Assembly (NCBI GenBank): GCA_046729855.1
Contig: JBKPHM010000105.1
Span: 1-29,424, forward strand
Source: DATHSY01 sp046729855
GTDB taxonomy: Bacteria > Actinomycetota > UBA4738 > HRBIN12
Direction of reading: 5' to 3'
Length of the DNA: 29,424 nucleotides
Shown in pieces: positions 7,487 through 14,474 of the stretch. Positions within the stretch are counted from its first letter, which is position 1. Each line of letters begins with the position of its first letter. The translations under genes were made by a program, and so were the position numbers. The notes under the pieces were generated by a model. It saw only the letters and a program-made list of their open reading frames with translations, did no database searches and had not been told where the DNA came from.

Positions 7487-7498
7487 GCGGGCGCTCGA

Positions 7499-8269
7499 TC
7501 AGTCGTCGCCCCAGAAGAGCTCGCGCATCGACCGTCGCTGGTCGTCGTCGTCGGCGTCCCCTCGCGTGTCGCCGGACGAGCCGAGCACGGCGCGATCACC
7601 CAACGCGCCGGAGCCCTCAGAACGCTCCGCGATCGCGTCGTCCGTGATCACGATCGGTGCGGGCGAGGGCTCCTCCGCCGGTGACTCAGCCGGTGACTCA
7701 GCCGGTGATTCAGCCGGTGACTCAGCCGGTGATGCAATGCTCTCCTCCTCGCCCTCATCGGCCGCTTCGGTCCGGGACGGCTCGCCGTCGACGCGTCGGC
7801 GGGCCTCCTCGACCATCGCCTTGATCGTCTCGGCGTGCTCCTTGACGAGGCCGCCCAACGACTGCAGGAAGTCGCGTTCGCGGTTGAGGTACGGCCCCAC
7901 GATCGATCGGTGGTCCGTAGACGTCGTCGCCCCGATCGAGGAGGCGCGCGCCTGCGCCTCCCGCACGATCCGGTCGGCTTCCTGCTTCGCACGCGTCAAC
8001 AGGTCGTCGGCCGCCGCCTCCGCGTTGGCGCCCCATTCCTTGGGATCGATGTAGCCGCTCGACGCGAGCTGCGACCGCAGCTTGCGGTTCTCGTCGATGT
8101 ACCAGGCGAGGTCCTCGGTGACGCGATCGAGGAACTCGTCGACGTCGCGTTCGTTGTAGCCGCGGAACGACAGGCCGAATTCCCTGTTCTGGACGTCTCC
8201 CGGCGTGAGGTGGGACGCCGACGACGGCTCAGCCTCGGGGTCGGTCCTCGTCTCGTTCTTGCGCCTCAT
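7499..8269 (-). CDS. divIVA: DivIVA/Wag31-family coiled-coil protein
   Basis: A 256-residue protein from ATG 8269, with GGAG six bases upstream. After a charged 20-residue lead comes the DivIVA membrane-binding domain (LTPGDVQNREFGLSFRGYNERDVDEFLDRVTEDLAWYI split across residues 21-58), then coiled-coil segments rich in Ala, Glu and Arg (80-160). The C-terminal third is acidic and low in complexity: five SPAE units (near residues 178-197) lie in a Glu/Ser/Pro linker, and the end is DDDDQRRSMRELFWGDD. DivIVA proteins gather at negatively curved membrane and, in actinobacteria, direct polar growth and septum placement. It is the last gene of the ftsZ-side unit, 12 bases after yggT. Confidence 0.9.
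   Translation of the reverse strand: MRRKNETRTDPEAEPSSASHLTPGDVQNREFGLSFRGYNERDVDEFLDRVTEDLAWYIDENRKLRSQLASSGYIDPKEWGANAEAAADDLLTRAKQEADRIVREAQARASSIGATTSTDHRSIVGPYLNRERDFLQSLGGLVKEHAETIKAMVEEARRRVDGEPSRTEAADEGEEESIASPAESPAESPAESPAESPAEEPSPAPIVITDDAIAERSEGSGALGDRAVLGSSGDTRGDADDDDQRRSMRELFWGDD
7677..7736. repeat. Five 12-bp tandem repeats inside divIVA
   Basis: The unit GCCGGTGACTCA is present five times head to tail (7677-7688, 7689-7700, 7701-7712, 7713-7724, 7725-7736). Units 1, 2 and 4 are identical, unit 3 has one change (C to T), and unit 5 has two. Each encodes four residues (SPAE on the minus strand), so loss or gain of units would keep the frame. Near identity at DNA level suggests recent expansion. 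Confidence 0.92.
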
Positions 8270-8281
8270 CGATCTCCCTGC

Positions 8282-8572
8282 TTAGCACAGCGCGATGCGA
8301 AGGACGTAGAGGATAACGAACGCGATCAGCACCGATAGATCGAGCCCGATCGCGCCCATGCGCAGCGACGGAATCGCGTTGCGGATCGGCCGGAGCACCG
8401 GCTCGGTCACCGTGTACAGGAAGCTGATCGCCGTCGCGAGCGGTCCGCTCCACGGACGACGGAACCCGAACATCTCCGCCCACGACAGGATCACGCGCAA
8501 GAGCAGGATCCAAAAGAACGCCGTCAGCGCGATGCAGACGATGACCAGGATCGGGTTCTCGGATGTCGTCAT
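8282..8572 (-). CDS. YggT-family membrane protein
   Basis: A 96-residue protein starting at ATG 8572. Two hydrophobic helices (about 7-26 and 75-94) flank a loop with the YGGT-family pattern RVILSW near residue 26 and TEPVLRPIRNAIP around residues 56-68. Members lie next to sepF in most Gram-positive genomes; a role in envelope or division is inferred from this context, not proven. It lies 26 bases after sepF and 12 before divIVA. Confidence 0.88.
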   Translation of the reverse strand: MTTSENPILVIVCIALTAFFWILLLRVILSWAEMFGFRRPWSGPLATAISFLYTVTEPVLRPIRNAIPSLRMGAIGLDLSVLIAFVILYVLRIALC

Positions 8573-8598
8573 GTCGATCGGGCGAGCGCCGGGCCGGA

Positions 8599-9075
8599 TC
8601 AGAATTGGTTGTAGAAGTCGCCACCCGCGATCCGCTCCCGATCCTCGGCCGACACCTCCAGGTTGGCCGGCGTCAACAGGTACACGCGGTTCGCGACCAT
8701 CTCGATCTTGCCGTCGAGCCCGTACACGAGACCCGACGCGAAGTCGACGAGCCGCCGCGCGATCGTGTCGTCGGTGCTCTGCAGGTTCATGATCACGGGG
8801 ATCCCGTCCTTGAAGCGGTCCGCGACCTCGCGCGCCTCGTTGAACCGCCGCGGCTCGGACTTGTGGATCGACGAGGCCTGGGCGGCGCGCGGCGACGGGA
8901 TCGTCCGGACGATGCCTTCGTCGGGCTGCATGCTCACGTCGTGCAGCGGCTGCGGCCGCTGCAGCCGGCGCAGCTGACCGGCGTCCGAACGGGTGCCGAC
9001 CTCATCGAGGTCCTCGAACTCGTCCTCCTCGACGAGCCCCAGGTACGTGAGCGTCTTCTTCCACACGCTTGGCAT
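8599..9075 (-). CDS. sepF: Cell division protein SepF
   Basis: A 158-residue protein. The start at ATG 9075 is chosen because GGGGAGGAG lies five bases upstream and the family N-terminus follows (MPSVWKKTLTYLGLVEEDEFED, an amphipathic membrane-anchoring helix then an acidic stretch); longer in-frame starts upstream would add unrelated residues. A variable linker (25-80) leads to the conserved SepF domain (about 80-150: FNEAREVADRFKDGIPVIMNLQ...ARRLVDFASGLVYGLDGKIEMVANRVYLLTP). SepF anchors FtsZ to the membrane in actinobacteria and other lineages without FtsA, and no ftsA is present in this cluster. It follows yggS by 16 bases. Confidence 0.95.
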   Translation of the reverse strand: MPSVWKKTLTYLGLVEEDEFEDLDEVGTRSDAGQLRRLQRPQPLHDVSMQPDEGIVRTIPSPRAAQASSIHKSEPRRFNEAREVADRFKDGIPVIMNLQSTDDTIARRLVDFASGLVYGLDGKIEMVANRVYLLTPANLEVSAEDRERIAGGDFYNQF

Positions 9076-9091
9076 GACTCCTCCCCGGTGA

Positions 9092-9781
9092 TCAGGCCCG
9101 CGGTCGCTCGCCGAAGACCGCCGTTCCGACGCGGACGATAGTAGCGCCTTCCTCGACCGCAACGTCGTAATCCATCGACATCCCCATCGAGAGATCGACG
9201 ACGGCCGTGTGCGCTCGGCGGACGCGATCGCGCAGCTCGCGCAGCCGCGCGAAATACGGCCGCGCCTCCTCCGGCGTCCGGACGAAGGGGGAGATCGTCA
9301 TCAGCCCTACGAGCTCGAGCCCCTCGAGGGCCGCGACCTCGTCCGCGAACGCCTCGCAGCGTTCGGGCACCACCCCGGCGCGCTCGCCGGTGAAGTCGAC
9401 CTCGATCAGCGACGGGATGCTGCGGCCGGCCGCCGCGGCCCGACGGGCCAGCCGCGCCGTCGCCTTGCCTGGCGTGAGCGTCTGGACGACGTCCGCCGAC
9501 GCCGCGAGGTGATGCGCCGAGCTCGCCTGCAGCGTCCCGATGTAATGCCAGGTCGCGGCCGGCGCGCCGGTCCTTTTCTCGCGCAGCTCCCGCACGTAGT
9601 TCTCCCCGAAGTCGGTCACGCCCGCCTCGAACGCGGCCCGGACCGCCTCGGCGGGCACCGACTTGCTCGCGGCGACCAGCCGGACCGACCCCGCCGGGCG
9701 CCCAGCGCGCTCGACGGCGACGGCGAGCCGCTCCCGGAGCAGTCGAACGTTCCCGGCGACGGTGGCCGAGTCTAGCACCAT
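9092..9781 (-). CDS. yggS: Pyridoxal-phosphate homeostasis protein (YggS/PLPBP family)
   Basis: A 229-residue single-domain PLP-binding protein. Lys40 in LVAASKSVP is the PLP-binding residue; FGENYVREL, WHYIGTLQ and a C-terminal phosphate site (SMGMSMDYDVAVEEGATIVRVGTAVFG) complete the fold. The family carries PLP without a known catalytic activity and keeps amino-acid and vitamin B6 pools in balance. Start ATG 9781 is preferred because family members begin about ten residues before the first conserved Val-Arg-x-x-L helix; ATG 9796 adds five residues and overlaps a possible -10 (TATGTT). The usual LQxNK after WHxIG reads LQASS here. It lies 195 bases after ftsZ, where many actinobacteria have pgeF between the two. 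Confidence 0.93.
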   Translation of the reverse strand: MVLDSATVAGNVRLLRERLAVAVERAGRPAGSVRLVAASKSVPAEAVRAAFEAGVTDFGENYVRELREKRTGAPAATWHYIGTLQASSAHHLAASADVVQTLTPGKATARLARRAAAAGRSIPSLIEVDFTGERAGVVPERCEAFADEVAALEGLELVGLMTISPFVRTPEEARPYFARLRELRDRVRRAHTAVVDLSMGMSMDYDVAVEEGATIVRVGTAVFGERPRA

Positions 9782-9902
9782 GGATTGACAGAACATAACA
9801 CCAGCCGCGTTACTTTACGGACGTCACAACCCGGCTCGGGAAGCCTGCGCGGCCACGATGGTCCCGGGCGGGCCGGAGGGTTGAGGGGGCGGGACCGTGT
9901 GT

Positions 9903-9927
9903 CAGAGGCGGGGGAAGGGCGCCTCTG
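9903..9927 (-). terminator. Hairpin downstream of ftsZ, possible terminator or processing site
   Basis: CAGAGGCG (9903-9910) and CGCCTCTG (9920-9927) form a perfect 8-bp stem around a 9-base loop. It lies about 50 bases after the ftsZ stop codon. No T-run follows on the minus strand, so full termination is doubtful; partial attenuation or mRNA end-protection are alternatives. Confidence 0.35.
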
Positions 9928-9976
9928 CCGTCTTCGGTCTCCGCCCCCACGCTCATGTGCGGGCGGACGTCCGGAC

Positions 9977-11131
9977 TCAACTCTTGAGGAAGTCCGGGAT
10001 GTCCAGGTCCTCCTCCGCGTCGAACGTCACCGTCTCTGGCGCCGGCCGGAAGATCTCGTCCTCGTCGGCGAGGATCGACGGCACGGGCGCCGCGCCGACC
10101 CGCTCGTCCAGTCCGGCGGCGGACGGAAGCGGGGTCGGCTCCTCGAGCAGCCGCGAGATCCGACTGTCGGCGCGCGGCTTCTCCATCAGCTTGTCGAACC
10201 CGGCGGCGATCACCGTGACGCGCATCTCCTCGCCGAGGGCGTCGTCCACGACGGCACCGAAGATGATGTTGGCGTCCGGGTGCGCGACCCGCGTGATCGC
10301 GTCCGCAGCGCGGTTCACCTCGTGGAGGGTGAGGTCGGTCGGCCCGGCGATCGACAGGAGCACGCCACGGGCCCCCTCGATCGAGGACTCCAGCAGCGGG
10401 GACGAGATCGCGGACTTGGCGGCCTCCTCGGCCCGGTCGTCGCCTGCGCCGTGGCCGATGCCCATGAGCGCCGAGCCGGCTCCCGTCATGACCGCCTTCA
10501 CGTCGGCGAAGTCGAGGTTGATGAGACCCGGGGTGGTGATCAGCGACGTGATGCCGTCGACCCCTTGATACAGGACCTGGTCCGCCATGCGGAAGGCGTC
10601 GAGCATCGGCGTCGACGGGTCAGAGACCTGAAGCAGCCGGTCGTTGGGGACGACGATCAGCGTGTCCACGGCGTGCTTGAGGTTGGTGATGCCGACGTCC
10701 GCCTGCATCGCGCGCTTGCGGCCCTCGAAGCCGAACGGACGGGTCACGACGCCGATCGTGAGGGCGTCGAGGTCGCGAGCGATCTCGGCGACGATCGGGG
10801 CCCCGCCGGTGCCCGTGCCGCCACCCTCGCCGGCGGTGATGAACACCATATCGGCGCCCTTCAGGATCTCCTCGACCTCGTCGCGATGCTCCTCGGCGGC
10901 CTGGCGACCCACCTCGGGGTTGGACCCGGCGCCCAGGCCGCGGGTCGTCTCCCGGCCGATGTCGAGCTTTACCTCAGCGTCAGACATCAGGAGGGTCTGG
11001 GCGTCGGTGTTAACCGCGATGAACTCGACGCCGCGAAGGCCGGCATCGATCATGCGATTGACCGCGTTCACGCCGCCGCCACCGATCCCGATGACCTTTA
11101 TCACGGCGAGGTAGTTCTGAGGAGCGTCCAT
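9977..11131 (-). CDS. ftsZ: Cell division protein FtsZ
   Basis: A 384-residue tubulin-like GTPase that forms the division ring. Start ATG 11131 follows GGAGGAAAG by five bases. Seen: GIGGGGVNAVNRMI (residues 15-28), the tubulin signature GGGTGTG at 103-109, the RPFGFEGRKR segment, and the T7 synergy loop NLDFAD at 205-210 that completes the GTPase site of the next subunit. After residue 320 comes a linker of about 55 residues, ending in the conserved tail DIPDFLKS (377-384) that binds SepF and other partners. The length is usual. The gene is separated from ftsQ by 250 bases that contain a good promoter, so it can be expressed apart from the upstream wall genes. Confidence 0.98.
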   Translation of the reverse strand: MDAPQNYLAVIKVIGIGGGGVNAVNRMIDAGLRGVEFIAVNTDAQTLLMSDAEVKLDIGRETTRGLGAGSNPEVGRQAAEEHRDEVEEILKGADMVFITAGEGGGTGTGGAPIVAEIARDLDALTIGVVTRPFGFEGRKRAMQADVGITNLKHAVDTLIVVPNDRLLQVSDPSTPMLDAFRMADQVLYQGVDGITSLITTPGLINLDFADVKAVMTGAGSALMGIGHGAGDDRAEEAAKSAISSPLLESSIEGARGVLLSIAGPTDLTLHEVNRAADAITRVAHPDANIIFGAVVDDALGEEMRVTVIAAGFDKLMEKPRADSRISRLLEEPTPLPSAAGLDERVGAAPVPSILADEDEIFRPAPETVTFDAEEDLDIPDFLKS

Positions 11132-11258
11132 CGCTCTTTCCTCCGCCCGGTGTACCGGGACTACCTGGGGAAACGCCGCTGCAGATCCAATCTCGAACGT
11201 AACACCATGAACCTAAGGTCTACCTTGATTGTTATTTCTACTTCACGTTCGGCTCGCC

Positions 11259-11287
11259 ACCGTACTATCGGAGCCCTGGTGCGTCAA
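11259..11287 (-). promoter_or_regulatory. Putative ftsZ promoter
   Basis: On the minus strand TTGACG (11287-11282) and TACGGT (11264-11259) have the ideal 17-base spacing and match the actinobacterial housekeeping sigma pattern TTGAC-N17-TAnnnT. The start point would be near 11252, about 120 bases before the ATG. This is the best promoter match in the window outside the mraZ upstream region. Confidence 0.65.
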
Positions 11288-11327
11288 GGTTCTGATGACG
11301 CTCGTTGTTTCGGCCCGCTGACAACTC

Positions 11328-11352
11328 GCGGAGGCGGCGCCGCGGCCTCCGC
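11328..11352 (-). terminator. Hairpin after ftsQ, possible partial terminator
   Basis: GCGGAGGC (11328-11335) and GCCTCCGC (11345-11352) form a perfect 8-bp stem with a 9-base loop, 30 bases after the ftsQ stop and before the ftsZ promoter. The minus strand continues with GAGTTGT rather than a T-run, so it is at most a weak terminator. Confidence 0.3.
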
Positions 11353-11381
11353 AAGTCGGTGACCCTGACGCGTCGCGACGC

Positions 11382-12137
11382 TCAGGATGACAGTGATACC
11401 GCGGGGGCGCCAGGCGAGACAAGCGAGATCTCGGTCACGTCCACACCCCGGCGCCGCATCCACGAGAGGACCTCTCGGAGCGCGAGGCCCTTCGCACGAA
11501 GGTCCTCGAGCGCGCCGAACCGGACAGACGGACCCCCCGCCATCGTCAGCACCACCGATCCATCGCCTCGCATCCCTACCGTCTCGACACTGCCGCGCAC
11601 GTCGGCCGGGAGCCAGCGCGCGACCAGCGCGAGCGACGCGACCGCGACGACCGCGTCCGCGCGGGAGAGCTGCGTCGGGGGCAACACGAGCCGCGGCAGC
11701 TCGACGCGCCCACGGGGGCGTCCGAGCAACATGCCGTCCGCGGCGACGAGCTGTTCGCCGTCGGACGTGCGAACGACGGCGACGGGCACGCGCTCCGCGA
11801 TCGAGATCGCGAGCGTCGACGGAAGTACCCGTTCGACCGTCGACCGCGCCACCCACGGATCTTCCTCGACGCGCGCCTCGACCTGGTCGAGATCGAGCCA
11901 TAGCAGGCCGGCGCCGCGGTCCACGCCGGCGAGCTCGCGCACCCGATCCGCGGACAGGTGGGCTACCCCAATCACGTCGATCTCGCGGACGTCGAACAGC
12001 GGCGACCGCGAGAGAGCGAGGAGCCCACCCGCGACCGTCACAGCGACGAACGCGGCAAGCACGGCGAGACTCCGGCCGCCGATCGCGCGACCGCGTGACC
12101 GGAGCGACTCAACGCGGCGCCGGAGCCGGATCGCCAA
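11382..12137 (-). CDS. ftsQ: Cell division protein FtsQ/DivIB
   Basis: A 251-residue bitopic membrane protein of the FtsQ-FtsL divisome subcomplex. The start is the TTG at 12137: GGAGGT lies eight bases upstream (12146-12151), no ATG or GTG gives the full cytoplasmic tail, and a basic 20-residue tail (LRRRVESLRSRGR) precedes the single membrane segment (about 23-43, SLAVLAAFVAVTVAGGLLAL). The POTRA domain follows (FDVREIDVIGVAHLSADRVRELAGV...LPSTLAISIAERVPVAVV, residues 48-118), then the FtsQ-type beta domain. It overlaps murB by 29 bases, the only junction in the mraZ-ftsQ run that is not a 4-base overlap. Confidence 0.9.
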   Translation of the reverse strand: MAIRLRRRVESLRSRGRAIGGRSLAVLAAFVAVTVAGGLLALSRSPLFDVREIDVIGVAHLSADRVRELAGVDRGAGLLWLDLDQVEARVEEDPWVARSTVERVLPSTLAISIAERVPVAVVRTSDGEQLVAADGMLLGRPRGRVELPRLVLPPTQLSRADAVVAVASLALVARWLPADVRGSVETVGMRGDGSVVLTMAGGPSVRFGALEDLRAKGLALREVLSWMRRRGVDVTEISLVSPGAPAVSLSS

Positions 12138-13053
12138 CGACGTGCACCTCCGTCTCGAGTCGGATCCCTGTCTCGGCCTCGACGACGTCCTGGACGTGTC
12201 GCACGAGCGCGAGCACGTCGGCCGCCGTCGCGCCCGGCGCGGCGACGATGAAGTTCGCGTGCTTCGTCGAGACCATCGCCCCGCCGATCGCGAGCCCCTT
12301 GAGACCGGACCGTTCGACCAGGCGCGCGGCGGCCTCGCCGGGCGGGTTCTTGAAGACGCTGCCGCAGTTCGGCTCGGCCAGCGGCTGCGTCCGCCGACGC
12401 CACTCGCGGGCTTCGTCCATCGCTCGTCGGATCGCGGGGCGCGCCGCGACGGACAGTCCGACCGCGCCGCTGACGATCACGGCGTCGGCCGGGAGACCGG
12501 TCGCGCGGTACCGGAAGCCGACCCCCTCGGCCGAAACCGAGTGGGTCGCACCGGTCGAGAGCCGGAAGACCCGGACCGACGCGACCACATCCCTCATCTC
12601 TCGTCCATGCGCCCCGGCGTTCATCCACAGGGCGCCACCGAACGACCCGGGGATCGCGACGCCGAACTCGAGCCCCGAGAGGTTGTAGGACAGGGCGACG
12701 CCCGCGAGGGCCGGCAACGGCATCGCCGCGCCGGCCCGCAGCTCGGCGCCGTCGGGTTCGGCCCACCGGAACCCGCGGCCGAGCCGCACGGCGATCCCCG
12801 GGAAGCCGGCGTCGGCGATCAGCAGGTTCGATCCCTTGCCGACGACGAGCACCGGAAGCCCCGTCTCGGCGACCGCCTCGCCGATCGCTTCCAGATCGCG
12901 CGCGTCCTGGGGCTCGAGGTACAGCGCTGCGGGGCCGCCGATCCGGAAGGTCGTGAGCGGTGCCAGGGCGACGCTCCGGCGGACGCGGTCGCCGCACACC
13001 CCGCGCAGGATCGCCTCCGCGCGCGCGACGGCAGCGTCGTCCGCGGCCGTCAC
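12109..13053 (-). CDS. murB: UDP-N-acetylenolpyruvoylglucosamine reductase
   Basis: A 314-residue FAD enzyme that reduces UDP-GlcNAc-enolpyruvate to UDP-MurNAc with NADPH. The GTG at 13053 is chosen because it overlaps the murC stop by four bases (GTGA) like its neighbours, and the protein then has family length. Seen: TTFRIGGPAALYLEP (FAD domain entry), VVGKGSNLLIADAGFPGIAVRLG, LEFGVAIPGSFGGALWMNAGAHG, GFRYR, the active-site Ser in NCGSVFKNP, and the catalytic Glu in the C-terminal LETEVHVVG. Placement between murC and ftsQ resembles Firmicutes and deep actinobacteria; Streptomyces and Mycobacterium keep murB elsewhere. Confidence 0.96.
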   Translation of the reverse strand: MTAADDAAVARAEAILRGVCGDRVRRSVALAPLTTFRIGGPAALYLEPQDARDLEAIGEAVAETGLPVLVVGKGSNLLIADAGFPGIAVRLGRGFRWAEPDGAELRAGAAMPLPALAGVALSYNLSGLEFGVAIPGSFGGALWMNAGAHGREMRDVVASVRVFRLSTGATHSVSAEGVGFRYRATGLPADAVIVSGAVGLSVAARPAIRRAMDEAREWRRRTQPLAEPNCGSVFKNPPGEAAARLVERSGLKGLAIGGAMVSTKHANFIVAAPGATAADVLALVRHVQDVVEAETGIRLETEVHVVGDPAPAPR

Positions 13054-14474
13054 GAGGCTGCCTCGATCCGCTTCAGCGCCGCGTCGCCGAGCATCCAGAC
13101 GTCGCCGCACCCCATCGTGAGGACGAGATCGCCTGCGTGGACCTCGCGGGCGAGGAACGAGACCACGTCCGCACGGCGCGGCAGGTACACGATCCGGACG
13201 GCACGGTCCGCCTCACTGATCCCCGCGACGACCAGCTTCCCGGTCACGCCGGGGATCGGGTCCTGATCGGCACCGTAGACGTCCGTCACGACGACGGTAT
13301 CGGCGCCGACCAGGCTCGCTCCGAGCTCACGCCAGAGGGCCAGCGTCCGCGCATACCGGTGCGGCTGGAACACCGCGATCAGCCGCTCGGATCCGAGCCG
13401 TCGCGCGACGTCGATCGTGACCGCGAGCTCCGTCGGGATGTGACCGTAGTCATCGTAGAAGTCGGCCCCGCGGGCGGACCCGAGAAGCTCGAACCGACGG
13501 TGCACGCCGCGGAACGAAGAGAGCGACGCGGCCGCGTCGGCGAGCGGCACCCCGATCAGACGTGCTGCCGCGACTGCGGCGGCGGCGTTGCGGAGGTTGT
13601 GCACGCCGTCGACCGCGAGCTCGAGCTCCACCCGTTCGCCATCGGCGGCGAGCGTGCCGCTCGCGCCGCCCGGTCCGGGCGATCGCACGGCGAGACGCAC
13701 GTCCGAGGTCGCCACCGTCCCGTACGTCACCACCGGCGTCTCCACATCCCGGACCGCCCGCATCGCGCCCTCGTCGTCCGCACAGACGACGACGTGCGCC
13801 GAGCACTCCGCGAACAGGGCGAACGCCGACTCGATCTCCTCCCGGCCGCCGGTGTAGAAGTCGACGTGGTCGACCTCGACGTTCGTGACGATCCCGACCT
13901 CGGGACGAAAGAGCAGGAACGAGCCGTCGCTCTCGTCGGCCTCGGCCACGAAGACGTCGCCCTCGCCGAGCCGCGCGCCGCTCCCGCTCTCGTTGGGCTC
14001 TCCGCCGACGACGTACGTCGGGTCCAGCCCCGCTCGCTCGAGGACCAGGCCGATCATCGCCGTCGTGGTCGTCTTGCCGTGCGTTCCCGACACCGCGATC
14101 GCGCGCGTGTCGCGCGCCGCGGCGGCGAGCGCCTGTGCCCGGATCCACACGGGGATCCCTCGTCGGCGCGCCTCGGCGAGCTCGGGATTCGCCGCCGGGA
14201 TCGCGCTCGACACGACGACCGCTTCGGGCGACCCCACGTGATCGGCGGCATGGCCGATGAACACCTCGACGCCCGAGGCGCGGAGCTCGTCGACGCCCCT
14301 CGAGGCCTTCAGGTCGGAACCGGTCACCGTGATCCCGCGCGCCGCGAGAAGCCGCGCGAGGTTCCGCATCCCCGCCCCGCCGATCCCGACCATATGGACG
14401 GCGCGGACGTCCTCGAGGCTCGGGACGTCGAGCGTCGGCGCGCTCCCCGGTGGAGGGACGTACCGGGAGGTCAT
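13050..14474 (-). CDS. murC: UDP-N-acetylmuramate-L-alanine ligase
   Basis: A 474-residue Mur ligase that adds L-Ala to UDP-MurNAc. The ATG at 14474 overlaps the murG stop as ATGA; in-frame codons upstream lie in murG. Domain order: N-terminal Rossmann-like UDP-binding domain with GIGGAGM (30-36) and SGTHGKTTTT P-loop (129-138), central ATPase domain with EADESDGSF and TNVEVDHVDFY, then the C-terminal ligase domain with GVHRRFE and YDDYGHIPTE. All the motifs expected of an active enzyme are present. The stop overlaps the murB start by four bases. Confidence 0.97.
   Translation of the reverse strand: MTSRYVPPPGSAPTLDVPSLEDVRAVHMVGIGGAGMRNLARLLAARGITVTGSDLKASRGVDELRASGVEVFIGHAADHVGSPEAVVVSSAIPAANPELAEARRRGIPVWIRAQALAAAARDTRAIAVSGTHGKTTTTAMIGLVLERAGLDPTYVVGGEPNESGSGARLGEGDVFVAEADESDGSFLLFRPEVGIVTNVEVDHVDFYTGGREEIESAFALFAECSAHVVVCADDEGAMRAVRDVETPVVTYGTVATSDVRLAVRSPGPGGASGTLAADGERVELELAVDGVHNLRNAAAAVAAARLIGVPLADAAASLSSFRGVHRRFELLGSARGADFYDDYGHIPTELAVTIDVARRLGSERLIAVFQPHRYARTLALWRELGASLVGADTVVVTDVYGADQDPIPGVTGKLVVAGISEADRAVRIVYLPRRADVVSFLAREVHAGDLVLTMGCGDVWMLGDAALKRIEAAS

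Larger units (their letters stand above)
11132..11381. other. ftsQ-ftsZ intergenic region with ftsZ leader
   Basis: This is the only large gap inside the cluster and is visibly more AT-rich than the surrounding genes. It holds an 8-bp hairpin after ftsQ (11328-11352), a promoter (11259-11287), and then a leader of about 120 bases to ftsZ. The leader has overlapping small palindromes, ACCTAAGGT at 11211-11219 and AAGGTCTACCTT at 11215-11226, that could be a protein-binding site; no known consensus was matched. Confidence 0.6.

Noticed and set aside
7485..7496. Possible bidirectional terminator between ileS and divIVA (GAGCG-GG-CGCTC)
   Set aside because: Only 5-bp arms with a 2-base loop and no T-run; too weak to call.
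11190..11206. TCGAAC-like half of an SOS (LexA) box in the ftsZ leader
   Set aside because: Only one half-site is present; the second half does not follow at the proper spacing.
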